Shown piece after piece: positions 54,306-64,000 of a DNA stretch of 64,000 nucleotides. The position numbers and the translations under genes were made by a program. The stretch covers positions 40,121,832-40,185,831 of the forward strand of contig CM057843.1 of NCBI GenBank assembly GCA_030068075.1. The letters run 5' to 3'. This DNA comes from Paguma larvata (lineage: Eukaryota; Chordata; Mammalia; Carnivora; Viverridae). Position 1 is the first letter of the stretch. Every line of letters begins with the position of its first letter. The notes below the pieces were generated by a model, which was not told the origin of the DNA, did not search any database, and saw only the letters and a program-made list of their open reading frames with translations.

Positions 54306-54675
54306 GGATTAATTAACACGCAAAACGGAACAGGTATAAGGCAACAATACAGGTAAGTCCATCAGTGGGGACCAAGTAAATTCCATACCAGCCACACAAC
54401 GGGATAGGACGCGGTGTTTAAAAAGAACAAGGTGGCTTTACACATACTGCATGGAACTCACTGAGACGTCAAGTGACGTGAGCAAGGTACACACACAGCA
54501 GTCGTGTACAGCATGCTTCCGTTAATGTTTTTAGAAAGAGGTTATATGAATATCTGTGTTTGTAGATGCATGAAACACGTCTGGAAAAATACACAAGAAA
54601 CTGGTAAGAAGGGTTGTTTCAAAAAAAGGAGAACTTCTGGCCAGAGATGGATCCAGCACACTCTTTTGAAATTTG
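54306..54675 (+). mobile_element. Old L1 3' fragment
   Basis: CCGTTAATGTTTTTAGAAAGAGG, ATGCATGAAACACGTCTGGAAAAATACAC and GAACTTCTGGCCAGAGATGG fit an old L1M 3' region. Confidence 0.65.
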
Positions 54676-54679
54676 CACA

Positions 54680-54911
54680 GGGGCGCCAGGGTGGCTCGGT
54701 CAGTTGAACATCCGACTTTGGCTCAGGTCATGATCCCACGGTTTGAGGGTTCAAGCCCCACATCCGGCTCTGTGCTGACAGCTCAGAGCCTGGAGCCTGC
54801 TTCAGATTCTGTGTCTCCCTCCCTCTCTCTGCACCTACCCTACTCAGGCGCTCTCTCTCTCTCTCTCTCTCTCTCAAAAATAAACATTAAACTAGGGCTT
54901 AAAAAAAAAAC
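54680..54911 (+). mobile_element. CAN-SINE
   Basis: Head GGGGCGCCAGGGTGGCTCGG (first G at 54680), (CT)n middle and A-tail at 54901-54910. Confidence 0.94.
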
Positions 54912-56104
54912 TGTACAAAGGGCACACACCTCACATCAACTCTTCAAGGAATAGACCAATCGAAACAAGAATTGGAAAGAGAACCGCGTTCTCAGCCTGA
55001 CATCAATGTTACTTAGGGCTCTGGCCCACCACACAGGCTCTGGGGCGTGACCGGGGGACCAAGCGCCCCACTCTGGGAAGCCCCGGTTTATAGGAAAGCT
55101 TCGTGAGGACGGCACGGATCCGCAAAAGCGCTCTCCTCTCCTCGGACTGCCATCCGCTCTAATCTCTGAATCTTAACGCCTGGGTTTTCCCTTTACCTCA
55201 TCCGAGCATCTTTTATCTCAACTGAGTAAAACACATCTTGGTCCCGATTGGCCTATCGGCAACAGAATCACATAGGCCTTGACTGAAATTTCTGGCATTC
55301 TCTCCAGCCCATTAAGTCACTTATCTCCTTCCATGGCTCAGGCCCAGGAGAGGTTCCCTTTCTCAGAAAGTGGGCGTGGCACTCTCCGCTGACCTGGGTT
55401 ACAGACCCGTCTTTCCGCACTGTCTCCACGTGTTACACAATCCCGCGTACGCCCAAGCTTCTTACACAGGAAGGCTTTAGACGGAGTGTGATTTCATTCT
55501 CGCCCATTTTTCCCTGCCGAGAATTCTCGAGATGGCTAACTGTGGCCAAGCTCACCGAGCAAGTCGGTATCGCAGGTAGCAGAAACTCAGCCGGAGGGCG
55601 GCAGTCCCTAGGGGCTGGGCGGTCCCTGGCTGGACCACAGTTCCAACGAGGCCGTCAGGGACTCGGCCCGGCTCGCTTTCTGCTCTGCCATCAGAGAGCG
55701 AGGTTTTCGTTCTTAGGCTCAAACACCGGCTGCTTCGTCTCCCGGGAGTAGGTCCACAGCCCAGAAGGAAGCAGGGTCGTAAGGCAAAGGACAGAAGACT
55801 TTTGGGCCTATGCCAACTGGATTGGCCCTTTCTCGCAAATTTTCCCAGAAGCCCCATCCAGAGAGCTGCGTGTACATCTCACGGGCCAGAATTGTGTCAC
55901 GTGGCCACCCGCAAGGGAGACTTTAAAACCGCGCGGGTCACCACTATGAGCAAAACGAGAATTCCAGTCTTAAAAAAGAATTAAATAGGCAGGATAATCC
56001 ACAAGCAAAAGTCATTATTTTCAATGATTATTACACTAGCTATTAAGTATGGAGAACTTATCCACCCTTGTAGATAAAGGGAAGGCAGACAGGATGTATT
56101 TTAT

Positions 56105-56137
<33 letters not shown>

Positions 56138-56304
56138 CCACTTTCGGCATAGAGTTCAAATTGATAGTGGACATACTTTGGGGAACCGCGGGGTGGTGCA
56201 GAAGTGAGGTTAGATACCTAAAATGGAACCTAGGAAGCCACTAGAAACGGGCTTCTGAAGTGGTCAACAGTAAGGAGCCACGGATCAAGGTTCTCGATCT
56301 GAGG
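54912..56304. other. Intergenic spacer with a T29 run
   Basis: No recognised gene. T29 at 56107-56135 may be the tail of an old antisense retroelement, but no body is visible. Confidence 0.45.
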
Positions 56305-57130
56305 AATGGTTTCGAGCCAATTCAGTTCAACTCACACTGACTGAACACCAACTCACCAGCTGGTATTACAGGCTGCCCCCGAGGTGCTTACTGTCTGTCA
56401 AGGAGCTGAGGCAGGCAATCACCTGCCAAATGTGACCTTAGAGACGAAGCATTTCATCAGGGCCTTGAGGGATGGGTGTGATTTGACAGGCAGAACCAGA
56501 GGGGTGCATTTCGGTCTGCAGGGCAGCCCCCTCTACCCCCCACCCCCCACCCCCGTCCAGATGCACCACACCCGGGGAGGTTGGGGGCAACGGTAGGTAG
56601 TACAGAAAGGTGTCTGCAGGGAAGTTGTAAAAAGTAACAGCAAAAAAGTAAGGTGGGGCCGGGCTGTGAGGACCTTGGAGCCAGAGAATAAGCTTGTGCT
56701 TTATCAGTAGGCACTGGGGAGCCACTGCGAGCTCTGAGCAAGGCAGTGACAGGACAGAGTAGGGAGGATTGGAATGGAGATGATAGGAAGTAAGAGGAGT
56801 GGTGAGACATCACGGGGCACTGGCAGAAAGCGGGGACAGAGGGAGGCCGCAGACACAGGGGGCATTACGGACTGAGAGTCACCACGGCTTGGGGGGAGTT
56901 GACAAGAGGAGGCCTTGGAGGCTCCTGGGGTAGGAGGTGATGTCATTAACAGAGAGAGATGGGTGAGGGACAGGCGTGGGGCACTGTGGAGACGGAGCCG
57001 GAGATGCCAGGTGGCTGGAAGTAGAAATGCTTGACAGGCCCCCAGAAATTCCAGTTGGAAACTCAAGATCGAGGTCAGAGATGAACGTGTTAATCTGGAA
57101 AACAACAACCAAGAAGGACAAGTGAGGGAG
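56305..57130 (-). mobile_element. L2 fragment
   Basis: CTGACTGAACACCAACTCACC, TTTCATCAGGGCCTTGAGGGATGGG, GGGGAGCCACTGCGAGCTCTGAGCAAGGCAGTGACAGG and CCAGTTGGAAACTCAAGATCG are antisense L2 in order. Confidence 0.75.
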
Positions 57131-57239
57131 CCAGGGGCACCTCAGGGACATTACGTCCACAGGTGACACACCTGTTCTTCCCAGAACCTCTCTCCTCCCA
57201 AGGCTCCCAACCTGCAGCATCTCAGACCTGCCCCGCCCC

Positions 57240-57945
57240 CTCCTCCAGCCACGCCCCCATCTGATTTATTTTCTCCATTCCGAGTCTCTGGATTTTGCTC
57301 AACTATCCTGACTCCCCGCTCTGTTGCATTGCCTTAGTCCAGCCCCCGGCATCTCTCACCCGGTCGACTGCAAAGCTCCCCCAAAGGGCCTCCTAATCCG
57401 TAGCCTGTGCCCCACCCCCCAACCTTTTCACACTGCAGACAGAGAAACGTCTCTCGAATTCTGTTCCAGAAATGTTATTTGTCTCTTCCCTGGCCCGGAG
57501 TGCCCAGCGTGGCCTACAAGGCCCTCCGCAATCCAGACAGCCGCGTGCAGGACCAGTCCGAGGAGCTCCCTCTCCTCGTCCCTTGCGTCCCACATCCAAT
57601 TCCTCGGTGTGCCTTGGCATGTCCCTTGTCTCCATGCCTTTGCACGTTATTCCTTCTGCCGAAATGCTCTTCCCACCTCATTCACCTGGCTTACCGCCAG
57701 CGTACTTGGCAGCAATCTGTTCAAGCATCACCTCCTCCAGGAAGCCTTCTTTGATCTCTTCTATGTGTTCTTATCTTACCCAGGGCTTCCTTCTACCCTC
57801 CACATTGTATGACAACCTTATCTCTCCTCAAGTGCAGGCTTTAGGACTCATTCGACTCTTGTCACTGGGGCCTAATCAAGTAAGTGCCTGGAACACAACA
57901 GGCATTTGGTGAGTGTTGTTGAATGATTAAATCAAGACAGGAGTG
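57240..57945 (+). mobile_element. Long L2 3' fragment
   Basis: GGCCTACAAGGCCCTCCGCAATCC, CATGCCTTTGCACGTTATTCC, CACCTCCTCCAGGAAGCCTTC and GTGCCTGGAACACAACAGGCATTTGG are sense L2 in order. Together with 56305-57130 it forms an inverted L2 pair. Confidence 0.85.
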
Positions 57946-58130
57946 CAGGAGAACTCCCAGGGAGAAAGTTTAGAGAACAGGGGTGTTTAGGACTAAAACT
58001 TGGGGGAGTGCCTCAATCTTTAAGAGCAAGAAAAGGAAAAAGAGACAGAAAGTGCAGTATCTTCAAAGCCTCAGGAAGAGAACTGACCAAAAATGCCAGT
58101 TATCCATTGACCGCCTTTTCCAGAATTCTT

Positions 58131-58950
58131 GCCTTTTCCAGAATGTCACATAGGTGGAATCACACAATATGTAGCCTTTGCAGATCGGTTTCCCTCTCTT
58201 AGTAATAAGCATTTAAGTTTCCTGCATGTCTTTTCATGGCTTGATAGCTCATTTCTTTTTAGTGCTGAATAATATTTCATTGTCTGAATATATCACAATG
58301 TATTTATTTATTACTATGGAGACGGTACAAAGATCAGTGGTTGCCAGGGGTTGAGCCAGAAGAAAGGAATGAATAGACAAAACTCAGTGGATTTTTAAGG
58401 CAACAAAAATATGGTGTAATGATAGATACTTTTTATTATACATTTTCCAAACCCATAGAATATACAGCCGCAAGAATGAACCCTAAGGTAAACTGTGGAC
58501 TGTGGGTGATTAGGGCGTCGATGTAGGTTCGTTGGTTGGTTGGTAAGTTATTTAAAAGACACCACTCTGCGGGGGAGGATGGTGCCTGGGCGGGTTAGTC
58601 GGTTAAGTATCTGACTCTTGGTTTCGGCTCAGGTCACGATCTCGCGGCTTCATGAGTTCAAGCCCCACATTGTGCTCTGCACTGGCAGCTCGGAACCTGC
58701 TTGAGATTCTCTCTCCCTCTCTCTCTGCCTCTCCCCTACTTGCGCTGTCGCTGTCTCTTTCAAAATAAATAAGAAACCTAAAATAAAATTTTTAAATAAA
58801 AATAAAAACTACCACCCTGGGGGGGGATACTGACGCTGTGGGGGGCTGTGCGTGGGTGGGAAGGGGAATACACGGGAAATTCGCACCTTCTGTTCAATCT
58901 TGCTATAAACCCCAGACGACTCTTAAAAATCTTAAGTCTTCGGGGGTGCC
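58131..58950 (+). mobile_element. L1 3' end with inverted 5' segment (twin priming)
   Basis: 58131-58300 is L1 read backward (its reverse complement reads CATTGTGATATATTCAGACA through GACATTCTGGAAAAGGC). From 58312 L1 reads forward (ACTATGGAGACGG, ATCAGTGGTTGCCAGGGG, CCCATAGAATATACAG). The inverted piece ends exactly where the forward piece starts in a normal L1. A SINE at 58579 splits it and it resumes to 58950. Confidence 0.85.
58579..58806 (+). mobile_element. CAN-SINE
   Basis: ATGGTGCCTGGGCGGGTTAG head, tail AAAATAAATAAGAAACC and a further A-rich stretch. Target ACCACTCTGCGGGGGAGGA and ACCACCCTGGGGGGGGA. Confidence 0.93.
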
Positions 58951-59137
58951 AGGGTGGATCAGCTGAGGGTCCAACTCGACTCTTGATTTTGGCTCAGGTC
59001 ATGATCCCTGGGTTGTGAGATCAAGCCCTGAGCATGGAGACCCACACTGAGCATGGAACCTGCTTGGGATTCTCTTTCTCTCCCTCTCCCTTGCTCATGC
59101 TCACTTACTCTCTCTCTAAAAAAAAAAAAAAAAAAAA
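58943..59137 (+). mobile_element. CAN-SINE subtype
   Basis: GGGGTGCCAGGGTGGATCAG head, GGTTGTGAGATCAAGCCCTG B-box region, CT-rich middle and an A19 tail at 59119-59137. The lack of AATAAA repeats in its tail sets it apart. Confidence 0.9.
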
Positions 59138-59174
59138 GTTGTCTTTTTTTAAAAAATGCCAGTGATGGCTGGCT

Positions 59175-59350
59175 GGTATTATTTTCCCTCTATCTCCTCT
59201 TCGCCCTTCAGGTCTCAGCTTAGTTTTTCAGGGAAGCCTTCTCTGAGCCCCTCCACCACGTTAGTTCCCCCCTTTCCCCCAACCCATGACCCTCTCCCAT
59301 CCCAAACCTGTTCTGGTCCTGGGCGGCGTGCCCTCCCATCTGGGCCTCAC
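59175..59350 (+). mobile_element. L2 fragment
   Basis: TTCAGGTCTCAGCTTAGTTTTTCAGGGAAGCCTTCTCTGAGCCC is sense L2. Confidence 0.7.
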
Positions 59351-59689
59351 TTGCTCTGCTCTGCACTGGATGATGACCTCTGCAGTCTCCCAGGCTGATG
59401 AGAGGCTCTGGCAGAAGACCAGAGGGTGCGAGACAGAAGGAAAGGAGACTCTTCATCCCTCTTGGTCTTGAGTAATGTCTACAGAAGGAGTTGAGTCTCT
59501 TCTCTGGTTCCAACTGCTTCCAAGAGACCCTGGCCCCCGGCCACCATTTACACCGCCTCCCCCTCAAGAACCTCCAGCCCAGGGGTAGCAGCGGATTCCT
59601 GAATATCTTGCCATCTCCTCCGGGGGCTTCTCAGCAGTTCCATCCTTTTCGAGACCAATTCTTTGCATGTTTAGAAAACTCAGAGTGAG
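59351..59689. other. Intergenic spacer
   Basis: Nothing recognised. Confidence 0.4.
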
Positions 59690-61294
59690 TTCTGCCTCCC
59701 TACTCGGGCCCTGCCTGATACAATACATACTGTGTCCCTTTGGTTGCCTTCGTCACCTGAGATGACTGAAGTCACTTGCTCCAGGTCCACCCACTCACTA
59801 GATCGGAAGCTCCCTAAGGGCAGGAACAGGTCTAGAGGTTCCGCACTCCCCGGGAGCTGACGCGGCAGGTGCACAGAGCACCACATTGGTGGTGGCTGCA
59901 GATGAGAGCTGAGGCGAGGTCGTCTGACAAGGGGGCAGTTAGTGGGCACCCATGGAGAGAGGGGGTGGTGGGCAGAAGCCAGACTGCAGGGGGGTACATG
60001 CAGGGGAGAGGAAGCAGATACCCAGAGTACCAAGAAGTTTGGGAGTCGGGAGGGGAAAGAAGGTTTGGCCAACAGTGTAGGGGAAAGCCAGGAGAGGAGA
60101 AGGGGTTTTTAATTATTATTTGTCTGCTTTCAGGCTGGGGAGACTTGACCACGTTTAGAGAGAGGAAGAAGCAAAAGGGGAGGAGTTCATGGGCAGGAGA
60201 AGCTGGGACATGGGGTTGGAACACATAACACATGGGGTTGGACAATGGTCCCTGAGGAGGACTGAAGCCACCAGAAGGGTTGGGGATGGTAAGGAGAGGA
60301 GACTGGAGGCGGGGAGGTGAGTTAGGAGGGGATAACCAATCAGGAAGTAAGAAGAATTTGAGTCAAGCCTTAACCCAGGGCTCCCTACGAGGGCTCCCGA
60401 GTGGGGAGGGGTATCAGAAAGGACCCCCAGGACCTGACCTTGATATGGTCATTTTTGCTCACTGCCGCACAGAGACCCCCAGCCAGTCAGCTCCCTCCTT
60501 TGCGGAGATGGGCACCTCTTCTTCTCACCCATGTCACCTCACCATGGCCCTTCCCCTTCACCAATAGGTCTATGGTCGGCCATGCCCCTTTCCATCTCCC
60601 ATGTGGTGGGAATTGGTGGGAGACGGTCAGGGTCCAGGATCTGCATGCAACAGCGTGTTGCTAAGTGTTTACCAACCAGCTTGGGGGTGGGGTGGCCCTG
60701 GCTTATCCCATCTGCCAATCTCCACAGGGTAAATACTCTCATCTCCAACGTGGAGCTACCAACATGAGGTGGCTGAAGGCAGAGTAGCACCCCACCGCCT
60801 GCAGCCATTCCCTCTCCTGCCTCCCCGGTCCCCCACATACCTTTAGACTGGGTGACAGCAACGGCTGGTCCAAGCCAGAGAGGGCCGTGACGGCACCATG
60901 GCTGCGGCCCCAGGCAGGCTCTGAGGGGGGCAAATAAAACTGCCTCTTCTCTGGGAACGTTCACCCCCAGCCCCGAGTCATCTCTGATCTCAGCCTCACC
61001 TCTGAGGATCTTCTCAAGTATAATCAGGATCTCACAGGGATTTGGGGCCCGAGATCCGCAGATACTCGGATGATTCACTAGCCTGCTTTCTCACTAGACA
61101 TGGCTGGACACCACGGACTGTGCTGACTAAGGCAATAAAAACCAGAATATAATTTCCTTCGTTCCAAAGCAAACAGAAGAGGAAAAATGATGAAAGGCGC
61201 CTCGAGCGCTGTCTCCCTGATGCACAGAAGTCACTCACTCTTCTACAGAACTGACGGGCAAATCGCTCCTTGAAGCCCAAAGGCTTTTCGCAGA
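59690..61294. other. Intergenic spacer
   Basis: About 1.6 kb. A weak L2-like piece (AGATCGGAAGCTCCCTAAGGGCAGG at 59800) is all I recognise. Confidence 0.4.
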
Positions 61295-61447
61295 GTCCTG
61301 CACGCAAGGCAGAGGCCTTGGGGCCACACCTGGTTCGAATCCCAGCTCTTCCGTTACTTCCCCGGCAAGTCACTTCTCTCTGAGCCTCAGTTTGCTTATC
61401 TGTGAAGTGGGGATGATGATAACGATCCCCACTCTATGGGGTTAGAC
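61295..61447 (+). mobile_element. MIR SINE
   Basis: CTGGTTCGAATCCCAGCTC, CAAGTCACTTCTCTCTGAGCCTCAGTTTGC and TATCTGTGAAGTGGGGATGATG are a well-kept MIR. Confidence 0.9.
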
Positions 61448-61662
61448 TGGAAGCGTTCTCAACTGGGGGAGCAATTTCGCTTCCTTGGGGACATTCGGCA
61501 ATGCCTGGAGACATTTTTTGTGGTCGCAACTGGGCGTTCCTGGCAGCTGGTGAACAGAGGTGTTCTTTAACATCCTCCAACACGTAGGACAGCCCTCCAC
61601 AACCAAAAGTTATCCAACCCAACCCCAAACGCCAACAGCGCCAGGTTGAGAAAGCCCACACT
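61448..61662 (+). mobile_element. MER20 (hAT-Charlie)
   Basis: GTTCTCAACTGGGGGAGCAATTT, GGCAATGCCTGGAGACATTTTTTGTGG and CAGCGCCAGGTTGAGAAAGCCC are both ends and the core of MER20. It is close to full length. Confidence 0.92.
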
Positions 61663-63159
61663 ACAGCGAATATTCGGGGAGGTCACACACACGAGGCCCT
61701 TAGAACGTCCGGTGACGTTTTTGCAAGGTCTTAAAAAACAGAAGTCGCTCTTCTTTTTGGAGGAGCACAGTTTACCCCTTTCCCAGACCCGGAGCATCGG
61801 GGTAGAATGTGGAAACCCTTGAGGGCTGAGGACCTGGCTTGCTGCTCCGGGCGTGAGTCACCCTGTAAACGTCTATTTCTTTTATTTAAAGCAGAGCCGG
61901 GGCTGCCCAAGTGACTCAAGGCTAGAAGGCTTTCCAGGTTGTTGTGACTTAACTGGCTGGGCTGGGAGGAAATAATTTTGCCCCTGAAGCTCTCCTTCCA
62001 GGAGGCGCAGGCATCTCAAGGCTCAGAGACGCCACGGGCGCTCACTTGGAGTGGGTACCTTGTCGTTTCTCGCCTCGCCCCCGACACCGCGGGGCTTGGA
62101 AAGGCCTGAGAAAGGGAGCTGAAACCACGAAGCCCTGCTGGTCCCAAATGCCTTCCTCCCTGGTCCGGAGCGGTGTGTTCCTCCGCTGCAACCTGCTGTG
62201 AATTTCCTTTTTGGGAGTTGCAGCTTTGGGTCCACACGTCACTCTCCCCCACGAACGCACGTTAGCGTGAGTGGATAGATTCAAAGACAGATAATCTTGG
62301 CGGGGCGGGTAGGTACTCGCAGGGGACCCCCAAACCGAAGAAGTGTCAAGGGAAGCTGGGCAAAGTACGTGGGCATTGGGTGTCTTAAAGCCGGGATGGC
62401 AAGCCGGGGAGCGTCTGCAGACTCTGCGCCGGTGCCCACGTCTTTCCTGAGAAGCGGTGTGCCCAGAGGCAAACAGGTGGTGGGAGAGGCAAGATACCAA
62501 CCTGTAAACCACCATCTGGCCAAGCTCTGCCTCTCCCAGGGTGACTGACATGCAAAGCCCTGGGGTGGGAAGGAATTTCAGGGGCCCCCAGCTTCTCTCT
62601 GGCCCGCCATCTCCCAAGCCGGTCAGCGGCAGAACGAGTTACACACCCACCAGACACCGTCCAGCTCCAAAGCGTGGGCATCGTTGGAGACCACAACTTC
62701 AAATGCTTCGGGGGGCCAGACGGATGACATAAGCTAAGGGGCAGGGTGTAAGGCGACACAGGCAGAGGCTGTGAGGAACTGCAGGCTCTGCTCTAAGGCA
62801 TTTAAATTAAAAAAAAAAAAAAAAAGATTCCACCAGCCAAACAAAACATATCTGTGGCCTGAGTGAGTGGGTGAGGCCCTTAGGTTGTGAGTTTTCGACC
62901 CCTGGCTAAATAAATGGCCTTCCTTAATCCCCAGCAGCACGGATCTCCAAAAATAGGCTTTGAGCTACCACGGACTGTCTGAAAACGACAGCTCCCGAGC
63001 AGGTCTTTGCTCTAACACTTCCAGAGATGGAATGATCCTTACTTCCCAAGACAACCTTGGATTGGGCCTGCCTACCCCCACCCCTGGCGCCAGTGACCAG
63101 ACCCGCCTGCTGTGGAGCACCGAAGGAGGTGGGGTGCCCAGATAGGGGTGTACCTTTTA
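61663..63159. other. Intergenic spacer
   Basis: About 1.5 kb with no recognised gene. An A18 run at 62808-62825 may be an old tail. Confidence 0.4.
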
Positions 63160-63345
63160 TTTTGCAAACTTTTTTTTTTAAGTTTGTAATTTTTTTTATT
63201 ACAAATAAAATACAAGCTCAGTGTGGAAACCCTGGAAAATCCAGAGAGGCAAAAGTTAGAAAAGAAAAAATACCCCCACCTCCCTTACCACTCCCGACTC
63301 CCCGTTCAGTTGACACCTTGGGGCATACTCAGGTTCCAGTCTTCT
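63160..63345 (+). mobile_element. Old interspersed repeat, family unassigned
   Basis: TTATTACAAATAAAATACAAGCTCAGTGTGGAAACCCTGGAAAATCC is a common diverged mammalian repeat. I cannot name it. Confidence 0.5.
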
Positions 63346-63514
63346 CCCTGGCTCTGTCACCTGTAAACCCAGCGAGGAGATGCTTGGCGCAGCGCTCTTA
63401 TCGCGCTGCTTCTCGGGCTGTACAAAGGGGTTGCATCACTCCATCACCAAGCTCTCATCAGACCTGGGTTTCAACACGCAGGTCTGACCCATGCAGGGCC
63501 TAGGCTCCCCAAGC

Positions 63515-63602
63515 TTCTTAAGGTAAGGCACCAAAACCTGTCTTACTCGTCCGCAGGGATTCTACAGTGCCGGGCACACAGTAAGTGCTCAATAAAAGTG
63601 TT
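63515..63602 (+). mobile_element. L2/MIR-type 3' end
   Basis: TACAGTGCCGGGCACACAGTAAGTGCTCAATAAAAGTG. Confidence 0.75.
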
Positions 63603-64000
63603 TCTACTCCCCTCCGCGCTGCTCCCCCGCCAAACCACCACACCAAGGCTAATTGCAAAGAGGAAGCAGAACCAGACCCAGGAGCCAGAGCGCCTCGCCG
63701 TCTCCAAGGTAACCTTAGACCGAGGCCAAAGGGGGCCACGCATGCGCACACTTGCCCTTCCTTCCCGTAACCTCCAGAAGCACGCAACCCGTAAAAAGCC
63801 TGCCAGAAGCCCAGCGCGCATGTGTGGCTGCACCAACACCCCGGCCGCCTCCGCCTTGTGTCAATCTGTCCGCCTAGCAATCTCTGCTCTATAAACACTG
63901 TCCGGAAATAGTGCCCTTTTCTGGAAACGAGGCCTTGTGAGCCAATCGTTGCTAGGGGCTGTATGACGGGACGGGACGTCTCATTGGTTAGACTGGAGGA
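63603..64000 (+). promoter_or_regulatory. Promoter-proximal region, possibly of MAP3K14
   Basis: Contains CGCATGCGCA at 63739-63748 and GCGCGCATGTG near 63814 (NRF1-like), CCGGAA at 63902 (ETS-like), CCAAT at 63942-63946 and its inverse ATTGG at 63983-63987. No exon is visible before the edge. In human the next gene downstream on the same strand as ARHGAP27 is MAP3K14, so I infer its promoter is near. Strand and target gene are not shown by the sequence. Confidence 0.45.

Noticed and set aside
1..64000. A novel defence, biosynthetic or mobile gene system
   Set aside because: Apart from ARHGAP27 no multi-exon or long domain-bearing frame was found. Everything else that I recognise is ordinary mammalian repeat or single-copy noncoding DNA.

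Overview
This window is nuclear DNA of a carnivoran mammal, most likely a cat or another feliform. Split exons with GT-AG introns rule out a prokaryote. About 35 tRNA-derived CAN-SINE copies of the feliform (SINEC_Fc-like) type, with a tRNA-like head, a CT-rich middle and an AATAAA-rich tail, point to the lineage. No operon, CRISPR array, phage or bacterial-type system is present.

Layout. Positions 1 to about 6,150 hold the 3' end of one protein-coding gene on the + strand. Nine coding exons encode the end of a PH domain, a linker and a complete RhoGAP domain ending in a stop at 4965-4967. I identify it as ARHGAP27, a Rho/Rac/Cdc42 GTPase-activating protein. The gene's 5' part (SH3, WW and most of the PH domain) lies left of the window. 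The 3' UTR probably ends at an AATAAA at 6125-6130.

From 6,150 to about 63,600 I see no protein-coding gene. The interval is built from CAN-SINEs (many nested or tandem), L1 fragments (one young 3' end at 46.2 kb, one older copy of about 2.9 kb at 35.8-38.8 kb, one with a 5' inversion at 58.1 kb), ancient L2 and MIR, hAT relics (MER5A, MER20, Charlie) and several microsatellites. One short CpG-rich island at 26.4-26.8 kb has no gene attached. The last 400 bases look promoter-proximal, with two opposed CCAAT boxes and NRF1-like and ETS-like motifs. From the human gene order ARHGAP27 then MAP3K14, same strand, I infer that the MAP3K14 (NIK) promoter may lie at or just beyond the right edge.

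I did not find an undescribed biological system. The parts most worth a second look are the orphan CpG island, the right-edge promoter candidate, the foldback SINE pair, the twin-primed L1, a stray 24-bp copy of L1 sequence, a compact hairpin at 43.1 kb and a strictly alternating Z-DNA-prone tract. Repeat family names and boundaries are from recognition by eye and are approximate.
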